A stretch of 50,896 nucleotides of DNA from Verrucomicrobiota bacterium (GCA_963205105.1 CAUJJW010000202.1:1-50896), one strand, 5' to 3'. Shown: positions 7,991 through 16,133, numbered from the stretch's first letter. Notes: generated by a model not told the origin, from the letters alone. Translations and numbers: made by a program.

Positions 7991-8722
7991 TCAATTCACG
8001 TTCCAGGGGTTCACTGTCAGATCGACATGCATGACGATGCGACCGGACCGGAACACCATCCGTTCCACGCCGCCGCCGGCAACCATGGGAGTTTCCAGGT
8101 CCTCGCTGGTCCGGACATCGGGCGTTTGAAGCCGGCAATCGAGACCTGCGTCACACAGGTTCGATTTGAAGTTGCCGGTCATGATGTTGAGCAGTTCCCC
8201 CACGGCGTCGTTGACCTCCGGACCATGGGTGAGCTCGGCCTCCGGGATGCCGAGAATGGCGGACGCGATCAGCGTGGCGGAATCCATGTCCATCCGGAGG
8301 TACACCTGCCCGGTGGCCTTGCCGGCGAACCCGACCCGGGCCAGCAGATGTTCACCTTCCAGCACGGGAACCGACCGGCGATCGGCCTGTTCCAGTTTCA
8401 TGGAAAGCATGGTCTGAACGGTGCGCACCAGCGCGATCGACAACGGCGTCCCCATGGCAATGAGGACGGCGCAAGCCACACCGTGCCGCATCAGTGCGGC
8501 CTCCACGGTGTCGATGACATACTCGGAGGGATCGTCGGCCTTGGGATTGGCCACCCGAAGCAGCCGGGCCCTGAGTTCTTTGTCGCTCGCGATGATGCGG
8601 GCGACCTTTTCCAGTTCGAGATCGGACTGGGCCACCAGCTGGGTGAGCCGCGCCACGCATTCGGGCGGGGCGGTGAACCCATAGCGCGTGGCCAGGTCCT
8701 TGTATTGGACGGTTTCTTTCAT
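7991..8722 (-). CDS. HDOD-like/CheX fusion protein, putative CheY-P phosphatase
   Basis: The 243-residue protein has two parts. Residues about 1-100 look like a shortened HDOD helical domain ('YGFTAPPECVARLTQLV', 'SDKELRARLLRVANP', 'VIDTVEAALMRHGVACAV'). Residues about 105-243 form a CheX domain with the helix 'EVNDAVGELLNIMTGNFKSN', which carries the E-x-x-N pair that CheX uses to dephosphorylate the response regulator. The fusion would tie an HDOD scaffold to CheY-P phosphatase activity. It sits between cheY and cheR, 39 bp from the cheY stop. A second, stand-alone CheX and a separate HDOD protein are encoded in the same operon. Confidence 0.82.
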   Translation of the reverse strand: MKETVQYKDLATRYGFTAPPECVARLTQLVAQSDLELEKVARIIASDKELRARLLRVANPKADDPSEYVIDTVEAALMRHGVACAVLIAMGTPLSIALVRTVQTMLSMKLEQADRRSVPVLEGEHLLARVGFAGKATGQVYLRMDMDSATLIASAILGIPEAELTHGPEVNDAVGELLNIMTGNFKSNLCDAGLDCRLQTPDVRTSEDLETPMVAGGGVERMVFRSGRIVMHVDLTVNPWNVN

Positions 8723-8761
8723 GAGATGCCTCCGAGTGACCGGCGGTCGCGCCGTCGCACG

Positions 8762-9148
8762 TCAGGGCGCTGGCTTGTTGGCCAGGGTGACGACGCGGCC
8801 GACCTTCTCGATCAACTGCTGATCCTTGAAGGGTTTGACGAGGTAATCGCGTACCCCGAGTTTGGCAATTTGAAGCACGTTATCGCGGCCGGCCTCGGCC
8901 GTGAGCATGATGACGGGAATCGACTTCAACCCCTCGTCCTCCTTGAGACGGGTGAGCATCGTCACCCCGTCCATGACCGGCATACTGATATCCAGAAGGA
9001 TCAGGTCCGGTTTTTCGCTCGCCGCCGCGGCAAGCCCTTCTTCGCCGTTCGATGCCTCAATCACCTGACAATCGTACGGCTTGAGTGACCGAGTCACGAT
9101 CAGCCGGATGGTCCGGCTGTCATCTACGCTAAGTATCCTTATTGCCAT
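8762..9148 (-). CDS. cheY: Single-domain response regulator, CheY-like
   Basis: The 128-residue protein is a bare receiver domain with all active residues: Asp9 and Asp10 ('SVDDSRTIR'), phospho-acceptor Asp53 ('LILLDISMPVMDG'), Thr83 ('IMLTAEA') and Lys105 ('DYLVKPF'). It has no output domain, as expected for CheY acting on the flagellar switch. The gene starts 1 nt after the cheX stop and is followed by the HDOD-CheX gene, so it lies between two phosphatase genes. The longer frame upstream overlaps cheX and is out of its frame, and Met at 9148 gives the normal CheY length. Confidence 0.92.
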   Translation of the reverse strand: MAIRILSVDDSRTIRLIVTRSLKPYDCQVIEASNGEEGLAAAASEKPDLILLDISMPVMDGVTMLTRLKEDEGLKSIPVIMLTAEAGRDNVLQIAKLGVRDYLVKPFKDQQLIEKVGRVVTLANKPAP

Positions 9149-9149
9149 A

Positions 9150-9644
9150 TCAGGCCATCTTTCCTTTCGAGTGAATATGCAGCTCCACCAACACCTGCGA
9201 GCCCTCGCAAACAAAACCCAACAGCTCCCGAACCACGTCGGGAACCGTCTCCACCACAAAACTGCTGCCGCGGATGATCCCCGGCGTGCTCATCGCACAT
9301 CCCGCACCCATGTCGTTCAGGTGCGATTTCAAGCCGCCAGCCACCATGTTCGTGATCTCTCCGACCACGTCGTTGACCTCGGCCTCGCCCACCGCCTCCT
9401 CAGGGCCCATGCCCAGCATGGCGGCGGTCGCCTTCTTCGCAAACTCGTCGGTCAGGTGCAGGTAGAGCACCCCGTCGATTTCCTCACCCGCCATCCCCAC
9501 CACCCCCGTCACCCGGTTTGGCGCATGGGGCGGTTCGGTGTGGTCGCTCGTTTCGGGAGTCATCGAAAGCATCGTCGAGAAGACCTCGTTCAAATGCCCG
9601 GTCATGAACCCGCGGATCTCTGCCAGACTGGCCGTGTGTGTCAT
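9150..9644 (-). CDS. cheX: Chemotaxis phosphatase CheX
   Basis: The 164-residue protein is one CheX domain. The central helix 'EAEVNDVVGEITNMVAGGLK' carries the E-x-x-N active pair, followed by 'SFVVETVP' and a final strand pair. CheX removes the phosphate from CheY-P and speeds signal termination. The start at 9644 follows the cheB stop by 16 bp, and its own stop lies 1 nt before the cheY start, so phosphatase and substrate are probably made in step. The longer frame to 9875 reads through cheB and was not used. Confidence 0.9.
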   Translation of the reverse strand: MTHTASLAEIRGFMTGHLNEVFSTMLSMTPETSDHTEPPHAPNRVTGVVGMAGEEIDGVLYLHLTDEFAKKATAAMLGMGPEEAVGEAEVNDVVGEITNMVAGGLKSHLNDMGAGCAMSTPGIIRGSSFVVETVPDVVRELLGFVCEGSQVLVELHIHSKGKMA

Positions 9645-9660
9645 GGATGGAAGGGTCGGA

Positions 9661-10779
9661 TTATCGGTTCTGGTTGATACCTCGCGCCTCGGACTCCGTC
9701 CGAGACGTCCTTGCGGTCGCTCCTGCCTGTTCATGGACCGCCTGGACCAATGCGCCGGAGATTTCCCCCAGCGGCAGGACCCGGTCGACGACACCCATCT
9801 CCACGGCTGCCCGTGGCATGCCATAGACCAGGCAAGTTTCCTCGTTCTGCGCAACCGTGGTCGCGCCCAGTTCATGAAGCTTTTTCATCCCAAGTGCGCC
9901 GTCCGTTCCCATCCCGGTCAGCAAAGCCGCCGCCACCCGCGCTCCCGGACACGCCGCCACCGAGCCAAACAGCACATCCACCGCCGGACGCGTGTGATGC
10001 AGCATCGGCCCACGATTCAATCGCACACGGTAACCAGAACCCGTCCAGTCCACCGCCATGTGCTGATCCCCAGGTGCGACCAGCGCCAGCCCGGGCCTCA
10101 CTTCGTCGTCGTGTACCGCTTCGCGCACTTCAAAGGCGCAGCACCGGTTCAAACGGTCCGCGAACGCCTTCGAGAAAACCGGCGGAATATGCTGAACAAT
10201 GCAGATCCCGGGCATCGCCGCAGGCAGCGCAGACAGCACCTGCTTCACCGCCTCGGTGCCACCCGTCGAGGCACCCATCACCACGATCTGCTTCGATGCA
10301 AAACGGCTCTGAACCCCGCCACTCACCGGCGACCGTGCCCGGTCCGGCACGGGAGCCGATCGGGTCAGCCCCATCCTGGCACGGGCCGCCACCTTGATCC
10401 GCGAAGCCAGTTGCGACCCCAGTTCCCCGATGCTGTACGCCGAGGTGGGTTTGCACAGGACGTCCACCGCCCCGTATTCCATGGCCTTCAACGCCGATTC
10501 CGACCCCGATCGGGTGGTCGAACTGATCACAATCACCGGCATCGGCCGGTGCTGCTGGAGAATCTGCAGGAACGTCAGCCCGTCCATCCGCGGCATCTCG
10601 ATGTCCAGCGTGAGAACGTCCGGTGAAAGTTCCCGGATCTTGTCCCGCGCCACATACGGATCCATCGCCGTTCCCACCACCTCGATCTCCGGGTCCCGGC
10701 TCAGTGCGTCCGAGATCGCCCGTCGCACCAGCGCCGAATCGTCGACAATCAGAACTCTGGTTTTTTTCCCGGTGCTCAT
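9661..10779 (-). CDS. cheB: Chemotaxis response regulator protein-glutamate methylesterase CheB
   Basis: This is a 372-residue CheB with a receiver domain (about 7-125; Asp13, Asp14, phospho-acceptor Asp59 in 'LTLDIEMPRMDG') and a C-terminal methylesterase/deamidase domain (about 165-350). The catalytic Ser lies in 'VMGASTGGTEAV', the His in 'IVQHIPPVF' and the Asp in 'LLTGMGTDGALGM'. It removes methyl groups from chemoreceptors and deamidates them. Its ATG overlaps the stop of the HDOD gene in an ATGA, so translation is coupled. The tail after 'LVQAVHEQAG' is a short Arg/Thr-rich extension. Confidence 0.96.
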   Translation of the reverse strand: MSTGKKTRVLIVDDSALVRRAISDALSRDPEIEVVGTAMDPYVARDKIRELSPDVLTLDIEMPRMDGLTFLQILQQHRPMPVIVISSTTRSGSESALKAMEYGAVDVLCKPTSAYSIGELGSQLASRIKVAARARMGLTRSAPVPDRARSPVSGGVQSRFASKQIVVMGASTGGTEAVKQVLSALPAAMPGICIVQHIPPVFSKAFADRLNRCCAFEVREAVHDDEVRPGLALVAPGDQHMAVDWTGSGYRVRLNRGPMLHHTRPAVDVLFGSVAACPGARVAAALLTGMGTDGALGMKKLHELGATTVAQNEETCLVYGMPRAAVEMGVVDRVLPLGEISGALVQAVHEQAGATARTSRTESEARGINQNR

Positions 10780-11627
10780 AAGCCTCCCGTGAATCGTTCC
10801 ATGCGTTCGATGGAGGTCCGGGTCGCAATGACCAGACCGTCCAGCCGTTCGGAGTCGATGCCCATGGCCTCGACGACCGGGGTGCAGACCCGGACGGCAT
10901 AGCTGCCCCAGCCGGGCGCGCCGCCTGCCAAATGCGCCAGGCAATCCGCCAAATGCGTCACCACGGAAAGCTGGGTCACGGGCGTCAGGACCGGCTGATG
11001 ATGGTTGGCCACCGCCTCGACGATTTCCTCCGGCACATTCCAGCTCTTCAGCAGGTTCGCCCCCACCTCGGCGTGATCTGTGCCGAGCATCTCGCGTTCC
11101 GCTTCAATCCTGGAACACTCCCCGGATTCGACCCGCGCGCGCATCCTGGCAACCATCTCCATGGTCAGGGCGCCGCCGATGACCAGCTCGCCAATGTCCT
11201 GAAGCAGCCCCGCGGTGAAGGCCATGGGGGTTTCTTCGCCCTTCCATAGACCGCTTTCCATGACCACCTCGGCCGCAGCCGCCGTGGCCAGGGACTGACG
11301 CAGGAATTCCTTCGCCGCCATCGCGAAACCCGGGATCGGCGCCGACATCGCCGCGGAATAGGAAATCGCCATCACCAGGCGAAAGACCTCCCGATGTCCG
11401 ATCGCCAACAGGGCCTGGTCCAAGGAAGCCACCCGCTGCCGAAGTCCCATCAGTGGCGAATTGCAGACCTGCAACACCTTGGCCGTGAGCACCCCGTCGC
11501 ACCGGATCACCTTGACGATTTCGTCGTTGGAAACGGACGGACGACCGAGCAGTCCGAGGATTCGGTTGGCCGATTCCGAGGAGGGAACCACGCCGCGGGC
11601 TTTCGCAATCCATTCGGCGGCAGTCAT
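10776..11627 (-). CDS. HDOD domain protein in the chemotaxis operon
   Basis: The 283-residue protein is an HDOD domain through most of its length ('VIRCDGVLTAKVLQVCNSPL', 'LDQALLAIGHREVFRLVMA', 'GLLQDIGELVIGGAL', 'HAEVGANLLKSWNVPEEIVE'). The metal-binding HD pair of true HD phosphohydrolases is replaced ('LQDIGE'), as in other HDOD proteins, so it probably acts as a scaffold or regulator and not as an enzyme. Both ends overlap neighbours in ATGA junctions (cheD before, cheB after). This fixes the start at 11627 and places it firmly in the operon. Its partner is unknown. Confidence 0.88.
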   Translation of the reverse strand: MTAAEWIAKARGVVPSSESANRILGLLGRPSVSNDEIVKVIRCDGVLTAKVLQVCNSPLMGLRQRVASLDQALLAIGHREVFRLVMAISYSAAMSAPIPGFAMAAKEFLRQSLATAAAAEVVMESGLWKGEETPMAFTAGLLQDIGELVIGGALTMEMVARMRARVESGECSRIEAEREMLGTDHAEVGANLLKSWNVPEEIVEAVANHHQPVLTPVTQLSVVTHLADCLAHLAGGAPGWGSYAVRVCTPVVEAMGIDSERLDGLVIATRTSIERMERFTGGL

Positions 11628-12142
11628 AAGGTGTACGGGGGATTGCCCGGTGACTGGATGGTCACCTGGCCGTTGGCCATGCTCATGCGCATCGTGCGGT
11701 ACGCGAGTCCCCCCACGTCGCGCACGTGAACCGTGTAGCCTGCCCGGTCCAGGATTTCTTTCAGCTTCTGGTCGTTCCGATGTCCGATGCTGAAGATGTC
11801 CTTCGCATCCATCATCTTCGCGCCCCCGGCCACCTTCACCACGAACCGGTTCGAATCGCCACCCAGCCCGCTGACGGCGCGGAACAGGCGCGGAACTCCG
11901 GTGTCCACAAACATAAACGGCGACCGAACCGCCTTGTCGGGGTCGATCGTCGAAGTCGGAAGCATCACGTGCAGCAGCCCTCCCACCTTCTTCACCGGAT
12001 CGTAGATCGCGATCCCCAGGCAGGATCCCAGCGAGTAGGTCACCAATTCCGCCCCGGGATCGTTGCTCGCGGTCATGTCCGCAACCCCCACCACCAGCGT
12101 CTTCTTTGGTGGGGCAATGACCCATGATTTGGGGGCAGGCAT
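11624..12142 (-). CDS. cheD: Chemoreceptor glutamine deamidase CheD
   Basis: The 172-residue protein (from this start) has the CheD catalytic triad with the family spacing: Thr35, Cys41 in 'YSLGSCLGIAIYD' and His58 in 'GGLLHVMLP'. CheD converts receptor glutamines to glutamates and in several bacteria also stimulates the CheC/CheX branch. It is the first gene of the minus-strand chemotaxis operon and overlaps the HDOD gene by an ATGA. The ATG at 12142 was chosen; a GTG at 12190 in the same frame adds 16 residues that look unstructured. Confidence 0.93.
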   Translation of the reverse strand: MPAPKSWVIAPPKKTLVVGVADMTASNDPGAELVTYSLGSCLGIAIYDPVKKVGGLLHVMLPTSTIDPDKAVRSPFMFVDTGVPRLFRAVSGLGGDSNRFVVKVAGGAKMMDAKDIFSIGHRNDQKLKEILDRAGYTVHVRDVGGLAYRTMRMSMANGQVTIQSPGNPPYTL

Positions 12143-12461
12143 ACATCTCGGCGCGATCCCAACTGTCTTGTCGTCGGACTCTTCCCCCACGTCGTTGGAG
12201 GATGCTGCTGTCTCCGGCGGCCGATCTTTCAGGAGCGACGTTCACCTCGGTGGGTTCGTCGCCATCCGGAATCTCGTCTGTTGCGCACCGTTCAGAAGTC
12301 CTATCGACATCCACGCCAAAAACTTGACCCACTCGGATACGGTTCGGGAAACCTTCCGTCCCACCCCACGCGCCACCCCCTAACGCGCGTCGTCTATGGG
12401 GAAAGCAAGGGTGTCCTCCACCAGCGGGCCAAGAAGTGCCCAGGAGGTCCTGCGTGTGTCG
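12143..12461. other. Intergenic region upstream of the chemotaxis operon
   Basis: No gene is supported here. The region should contain the promoter of the cheD-cheR operon, but I found no GCCGAT-type sigma-28 site or TGGCAC/TTGC sigma-54 site on the minus strand, so transcription may come from the flagellar block upstream. ORFs across it are Arg/Pro/Ser-rich shadows. Confidence 0.5.
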
Positions 12462-12839
12462 CTACGAATACTGCTGCCAGGAGGTGGCCGGCCGATGGCC
12501 GAACGACCCCATCTGGCGCCTCAGATTCCAGCGGGCCCGCTCGACCGAAGCCCGCTCCGCCTCCGCCGAGGAGCGCCGAAGGACCACCAGCGCCAGATTG
12601 GCCCGCTCACGTTCCAGAAGCTCCGCCACTTGCGTGGCCAGTTCCGGATCCGACACGTCCAGGCGGTCCCCGACCGCGTCCAGACGCTCGCGCAAAGCCG
12701 CCTTGGCCCGGTGCAAGGTGACCAGATGAACCCAGTTCCCGCTCTCGATCGCCTCGGTCTCCGCCGTCGACAACCGCGCCCAGGATTCCAGGATGGCCCG
12801 TGGTGTGGGTGTGGGTGTGGGAGTGTCCGGTGCTTGCAT
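12462..12839 (-). CDS. FliT-like small helical protein (candidate flagellar chaperone)
   Basis: The 125-residue protein starts at an ATG 20 bp past the fliS stop, with a GGTGG site upstream. It opens with a Thr-Pro dipeptide run encoded by a hexanucleotide repeat, then becomes almost wholly helical and charged ('ESGNWVHLVTLHRAKAALRE', 'LATQVAELLERERANLALVV'). FliT proteins are short, helical, poorly conserved, and usually encoded right after fliS, which matches this gene. Sequence alone does not prove it. It would bind the filament cap FliD in the cytoplasm. Otherwise it is a hypothetical helical protein. Confidence 0.55.
   Translation of the reverse strand: MQAPDTPTPTPTPRAILESWARLSTAETEAIESGNWVHLVTLHRAKAALRERLDAVGDRLDVSDPELATQVAELLERERANLALVVLRRSSAEAERASVERARWNLRRQMGSFGHRPATSWQQYS
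12802..12825. repeat. Short GTGTGG hexanucleotide repeat inside the FliT-like gene
   Basis: Three to four units of GTGTGG (plus strand) encode the Thr-Pro run near the protein's N-terminus. Gain or loss of a unit would add or remove two residues and keep the frame. Confidence 0.7.
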
Positions 12840-12858
12840 GGGACCACCGTTCAGGGCG

Positions 12859-13293
12859 TCAACCGACGGCCACCAAACCCACACGTTCCGTGTCGCCTTC
12901 GGCAACTCCGACTCCGGTGAGCATGTCACGCCAGGCGTCCCTGAGCGTGGACAACCGGCCGATCACATCCTCGATGCCCTCGGCTTCCTTGCGGAGGTTG
13001 CTCTCGAAAAGCCTGCGATCCATATAGTTGTAGAGGCCGCGGAGCTTTTCCGCGAATTCCCCGCCCGCGCCCATGTTCAATGCGGCACTCAGCTCGTCCA
13101 GAATCGCCTGCGCACGCTGGATGTTGTCATTGATGGCGGAATTGCAGTCCGCCGGATCCTCCAGCGCAAAGCCGCGAAGTGCCCCCTCCAGGTAGCGAAT
13201 GGCACCGTCGTACAACATCAGCACCAGTTGCCCGGGGGAGGCGGTCTTCATCGCCACCTGCATGTAGGACTTTCCGATAAGCGCGCGATTCAT
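12859..13293 (-). CDS. fliS: Flagellar export chaperone FliS
   Basis: The 144-residue protein has the FliS pattern: an N-terminal 'YMQVAMKTASPGQLVLMLYD' segment, then 'GAIRYLEGAL', and four helices ending in 'LYNYMDRRLFESNLRK'. FliS binds the C-terminus of flagellin in the cytoplasm, keeps it from polymerising and delivers it to the export gate. The gene lies in the flagellin-fliD block, between the FlgM-like and FliT-like genes. The extra 20 residues at the C-terminus ('GVGVAEGDTERVGLVAVG') are not part of the core fold. Confidence 0.95.
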   Translation of the reverse strand: MNRALIGKSYMQVAMKTASPGQLVLMLYDGAIRYLEGALRGFALEDPADCNSAINDNIQRAQAILDELSAALNMGAGGEFAEKLRGLYNYMDRRLFESNLRKEAEGIEDVIGRLSTLRDAWRDMLTGVGVAEGDTERVGLVAVG

Positions 13294-13315
13294 GGTCGGT
13301 AGGTCTTTGGCTCGT

Positions 13316-13579
13316 TCACTCGTGCTGCATGCCTAACGCCAACAGGTGCGACAGCTGTCGAATGGTTTCCCGCGGTGGGTAGGTCGGATCACCGACCAAC
13401 TTCTGCGCCCGCTCAATGACCTCGACCCTGAGCGCGGGCAGATCCCGCAGCGACTGGTCGATGTTCGAGGTGGCCGCAAAGCTCACCTCTTCGGAGGAGG
13501 GTTGGCGCGGTCGCGTTACCCCTCGGGGGGTCGGAGCGTTGTTAATAGCCCCTGCGTTTTGATTAGGTTGGATTTCCAT
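13316..13579 (-). CDS. FlgM-like anti-sigma-28 candidate
   Basis: The 87-residue protein has a disordered N-terminal half (Asn/Pro/Ser-rich) and a C-terminal part with 'LPALRVEVIERAQKLVG', 'PTYPPRETIRQLSHLLA'. FlgM proteins share this plan: an unfolded N-terminus for export and a C-terminal helix pair with an 'R-x-x-x-V ... G-x-Y ... I' pattern that binds sigma-28. The resemblance is moderate and was judged by eye. Its position directly before fliS, and a sigma-28-like promoter just upstream (13644-13670), support the call. If it is correct, it holds sigma-28 inactive until the hook is complete. Confidence 0.55.
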   Translation of the reverse strand: MEIQPNQNAGAINNAPTPRGVTRPRQPSSEEVSFAATSNIDQSLRDLPALRVEVIERAQKLVGDPTYPPRETIRQLSHLLALGMQHE

Positions 13580-13643
13580 GCCCTTCTTCTCTTTCCGGCA
13601 GGCTTGGATTCTCGTCGTAACTGAGTACCCGCATCTACTTCAT

Positions 13644-13670
13644 CCATCGGCAGGCCCCGACATAAGTTAA
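13644..13670 (-). promoter_or_regulatory. Candidate sigma-28 promoter for the flgM-like/fliS genes
   Basis: The minus strand reads TTAACTTA-N11-GCCGATGG. The -10 matches the sigma-28 consensus GCCGATAA in its first six positions and the -35 matches TAAAGTTT at five of eight, with the standard 11-nt spacer. It lies in the 95-bp gap before the FlgM-like gene. Confidence 0.42.
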
Positions 13671-13674
13671 GCAG

Positions 13675-14373
13675 TTATTGGCGACTTGGACAGGTGGCCG
13701 CCAATGCGGAAGCCGTGTAGGTCCCAAAACGTAACGGGGAATACAGGATCTGCTGGGCATCCGCCAGGGCCAGGGGTCGTGGCGCCCGCTCCATGTAGTG
13801 CTTGCGGGCCGCATTGGCCACCGCCGCGTCGCCGGCGTCGAACCATTCGTCCGCAGCCCACCAAACCTGAAGTCCCTCGGCATCCACCAGGCGCAGCCGC
13901 CAGCCGATGGCCAACGGCGGATACGCCCGATAACCCGTCACCTGACAGAACAGGACACCCTCACAGCCGGTTTCCTTGCGGATGCGCTCCAGCAATCCCT
14001 CCGGAAGTTCCTCCTCCGCGCCCCAGGCCAGTTTTCCCGACCAGTCGCGCAGCTGCTCCGGCTTCACCAGAACCAGCTCGAATCGGTTGGCCTTGGACAG
14101 CTCGCCCACGAGCGCCTTCTGCAATCCAGGCCGCGCCTGTTCCGTCGCGAAATCCTTGGTGTCCACCCGAAGTGGCAGCACCGCCACCCGCTTCACATCC
14201 CGGGGCAATTTTTCCACACCCAGGTAGATATTCTTGGGCCGATGCACCGGTCCCGCCATCGGGAGGGCATCCAATACCGATGCGCATCCGGTCAGCGCCA
14301 TCATCCCAATCACCCCGCTCAGGGCGCTCCAGCGCCCAACCCGATTCCGCCAAAATGGATGTCCGTTATTCAT
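13675..14373 (-). CDS. Lipoprotein of unknown function in the flagellar block
   Basis: The 232-residue protein has a basic N-terminus, a hydrophobic segment and a lipobox 'LTGC' (Cys30), so it is probably an outer-membrane lipoprotein. The mature part holds 'VKRVAVLPLRVD' near its start, then 'LQKALVGELSKANRFELVLV' and 'GCEGVLFCQVTGYRAYPPLA'. This is the alpha/beta pattern of CsgG/TolB-N/FlgO-like periplasmic folds. The gene lies 44 bp after fliD and 95 bp before the FlgM-like gene. It may be an FlgO/FlgT-like component of an outer-membrane flagellar ring, but this is inference from fold pattern and context. The ATG at 14373 was chosen over 14412 because it gives a normal signal peptide. Confidence 0.72.
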   Translation of the reverse strand: MNNGHPFWRNRVGRWSALSGVIGMMALTGCASVLDALPMAGPVHRPKNIYLGVEKLPRDVKRVAVLPLRVDTKDFATEQARPGLQKALVGELSKANRFELVLVKPEQLRDWSGKLAWGAEEELPEGLLERIRKETGCEGVLFCQVTGYRAYPPLAIGWRLRLVDAEGLQVWWAADEWFDAGDAAVANAARKHYMERAPRPLALADAQQILYSPLRFGTYTASALAATCPSRQ

Positions 14374-14417
14374 CGATTGCCGGGCCTCAATCCGCCCGAA
14401 GTGGACCCCCACATGCT

Positions 14418-16124
14418 TCAGCTGCCAAACCTCTGCGTCAGATAGGAGAGCTGCTGCTTGATGTTCTGTTGGGCCGTCTCCATGGACACGAAACTCGCCG
14501 TCAAACGCTCGCGGTTGGCCTGTACCACCCGTTCCAGTTCTTCAATCTGCGTGTCGATCCCCTTCGACTGCTTCTCCAACAGCTCTTTCTTGGACTGCAA
14601 CGAACCGTCGTCGCCGATCACCTTGTCCAGATAACTCGTCAGGCGCTTCGCAATCCCGTCGTTCGGGTCCAGCCAAAGCTTCTCGATCTCGTCCAACCGG
14701 TCCGTCATCGCCTCGTCGAGTGCCGAGGCGTCGTCGAGCTCAATGGTGTCATCGTCACTATTCGACTTGAACCCAAGCGCCTCCAGATGGGCGACGCCTC
14801 CACTCAAACCCGACACGGTCCCGTACGCCAGCTGACGCAGGCTCGATGCAATACCCTCCGCATCGGTCTCCGAAGCCAGCACACCCGCCGTCACCCCACC
14901 CTTGCCGTCCGTCGACAGTTTGGTCTCCGACGCAATCTTCCCCTGGACGTTGTTGTACTCGTCCACGAAGTCGGTGATGGCCTTGCGGATCGCCGTCCGA
15001 TCCGTCGACACCGTCACGGTCGTCGACGCGCCCCCACCTTCCAGGGCGGTCACGCTCAAACCCGTGAGGCCTGAACTGGCGGCACTGATGGTGTTGGACC
15101 TGCTCCGCAGCTGGCCACCGCCGTTGACCGTGTAAAGAAGGTCGTTGCCCCGGGTGAGGGATCCCGTGGTCAACTTCGTTGCCTGCAGGAAGTTGCCGCT
15201 GACATCCTCGAGCGCGATCCCGATGTCTCCCGTGGCCTTGTTCGCCAGGATGAACCGGTCGCCGATCACATCGTAGCTCGCCGTCACCCCGGCCTCGGAG
15301 CTGCTGATCCTCCCCAGCACGTCGGCCACGGTGTCGCTGGAGGAGTAGGCAATTTCGACGCCGTTGACCTTGAACGAGCCCGTGTTCCCGGCGCCAAAGG
15401 TCATCGCCTGCGAAAGGTTCGCCGACCCGAGGGTCGACGAGGCTTTCACGCTCCCCAACGCGCTGCCGCTGGTGATGGTGGCGGTGCCGTTGTTGTTCAG
15501 CTTGGTGACTTCCAGAAAATTGCTGGTGTCGGTGGCGCTCCCCAAGGTGATCGCGCCGGTTCCGGAGAACCGGATTTTGTCGCTCGCGGGAAGGTAGGTC
15601 GCGGTGACGGTGTTTCCCGTGGCAGTGGCGATCTTGTCGAAGACATCCTGCAGGGTGTCGGTCGTCGCGACGGAGACTTCGGCGCCATTCACGCGGAACG
15701 TTCCGGCCGTGATGGTGGCGGGGAATCCGCCGCCGCCGATGGTGACCCCCGAAACATCCGAAGTGGTGGAAAGCGGGCTTCCGGCTCCCGCGGCGCCCAT
15801 CATTTTGGCCGAGGACGCCAGTTGCTGGAAGGCGAAGGTGTAGGTGCCCTGGATGGCGCCGGAGCTCGAACTGGCGGTGGCGACGGTGTCGTCGCCGACG
15901 GCGGCGGTTCTTCCGGAGAACAGGCCTGGGGCTTTGAGGGCATCCAGCTTGTTCTTGAGAACGCTCAGCTGGGTGGAGATGGCGCCGTAGGCGGTGGACC
16001 TCTCCTCCAACGTGTTCTGCTCCAAGAGGAGCCGGCGCTGCGGCACCCTCTCGATTTCGCTCATTTGATCGATCAACGAGCGCCAATCGAAGCCTGAGGC
16101 CAGTCCTGATACTCCGAAATCCAT
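14418..16124 (-). CDS. fliD: Flagellar filament capping protein FliD
   Basis: The 568-residue protein begins with the FliD N-terminal motif ('GLASGFDWRSLIDQMSEIER', 'PQRRLLLEQNTLEERSTAYG'), continues with long Ser/Thr/Ala-rich beta domains containing flagellin-hook-like repeats, and ends with the conserved C-terminal coiled coil ('ANRERLTASFVSMETA', 'QQLSYLTQRFGS'). FliD caps the growing filament and helps each flagellin fold at the tip. It lies downstream of flagellin 1 on the same strand but after a terminator, and has its own sigma-28-like site. Length is usual for the family. Confidence 0.96.
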   Translation of the reverse strand: MDFGVSGLASGFDWRSLIDQMSEIERVPQRRLLLEQNTLEERSTAYGAISTQLSVLKNKLDALKAPGLFSGRTAAVGDDTVATASSSSGAIQGTYTFAFQQLASSAKMMGAAGAGSPLSTTSDVSGVTIGGGGFPATITAGTFRVNGAEVSVATTDTLQDVFDKIATATGNTVTATYLPASDKIRFSGTGAITLGSATDTSNFLEVTKLNNNGTATITSGSALGSVKASSTLGSANLSQAMTFGAGNTGSFKVNGVEIAYSSSDTVADVLGRISSSEAGVTASYDVIGDRFILANKATGDIGIALEDVSGNFLQATKLTTGSLTRGNDLLYTVNGGGQLRSRSNTISAASSGLTGLSVTALEGGGASTTVTVSTDRTAIRKAITDFVDEYNNVQGKIASETKLSTDGKGGVTAGVLASETDAEGIASSLRQLAYGTVSGLSGGVAHLEALGFKSNSDDDTIELDDASALDEAMTDRLDEIEKLWLDPNDGIAKRLTSYLDKVIGDDGSLQSKKELLEKQSKGIDTQIEELERVVQANRERLTASFVSMETAQQNIKQQLSYLTQRFGS

Positions 16125-16133
16125 CCGCCCACT

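Noticed and set aside
12281..12920. Plus-strand frames upstream of and over the FliT-like gene
   Set aside because: They are Arg/Pro-rich shadows of the minus-strand genes and intergenic DNA.
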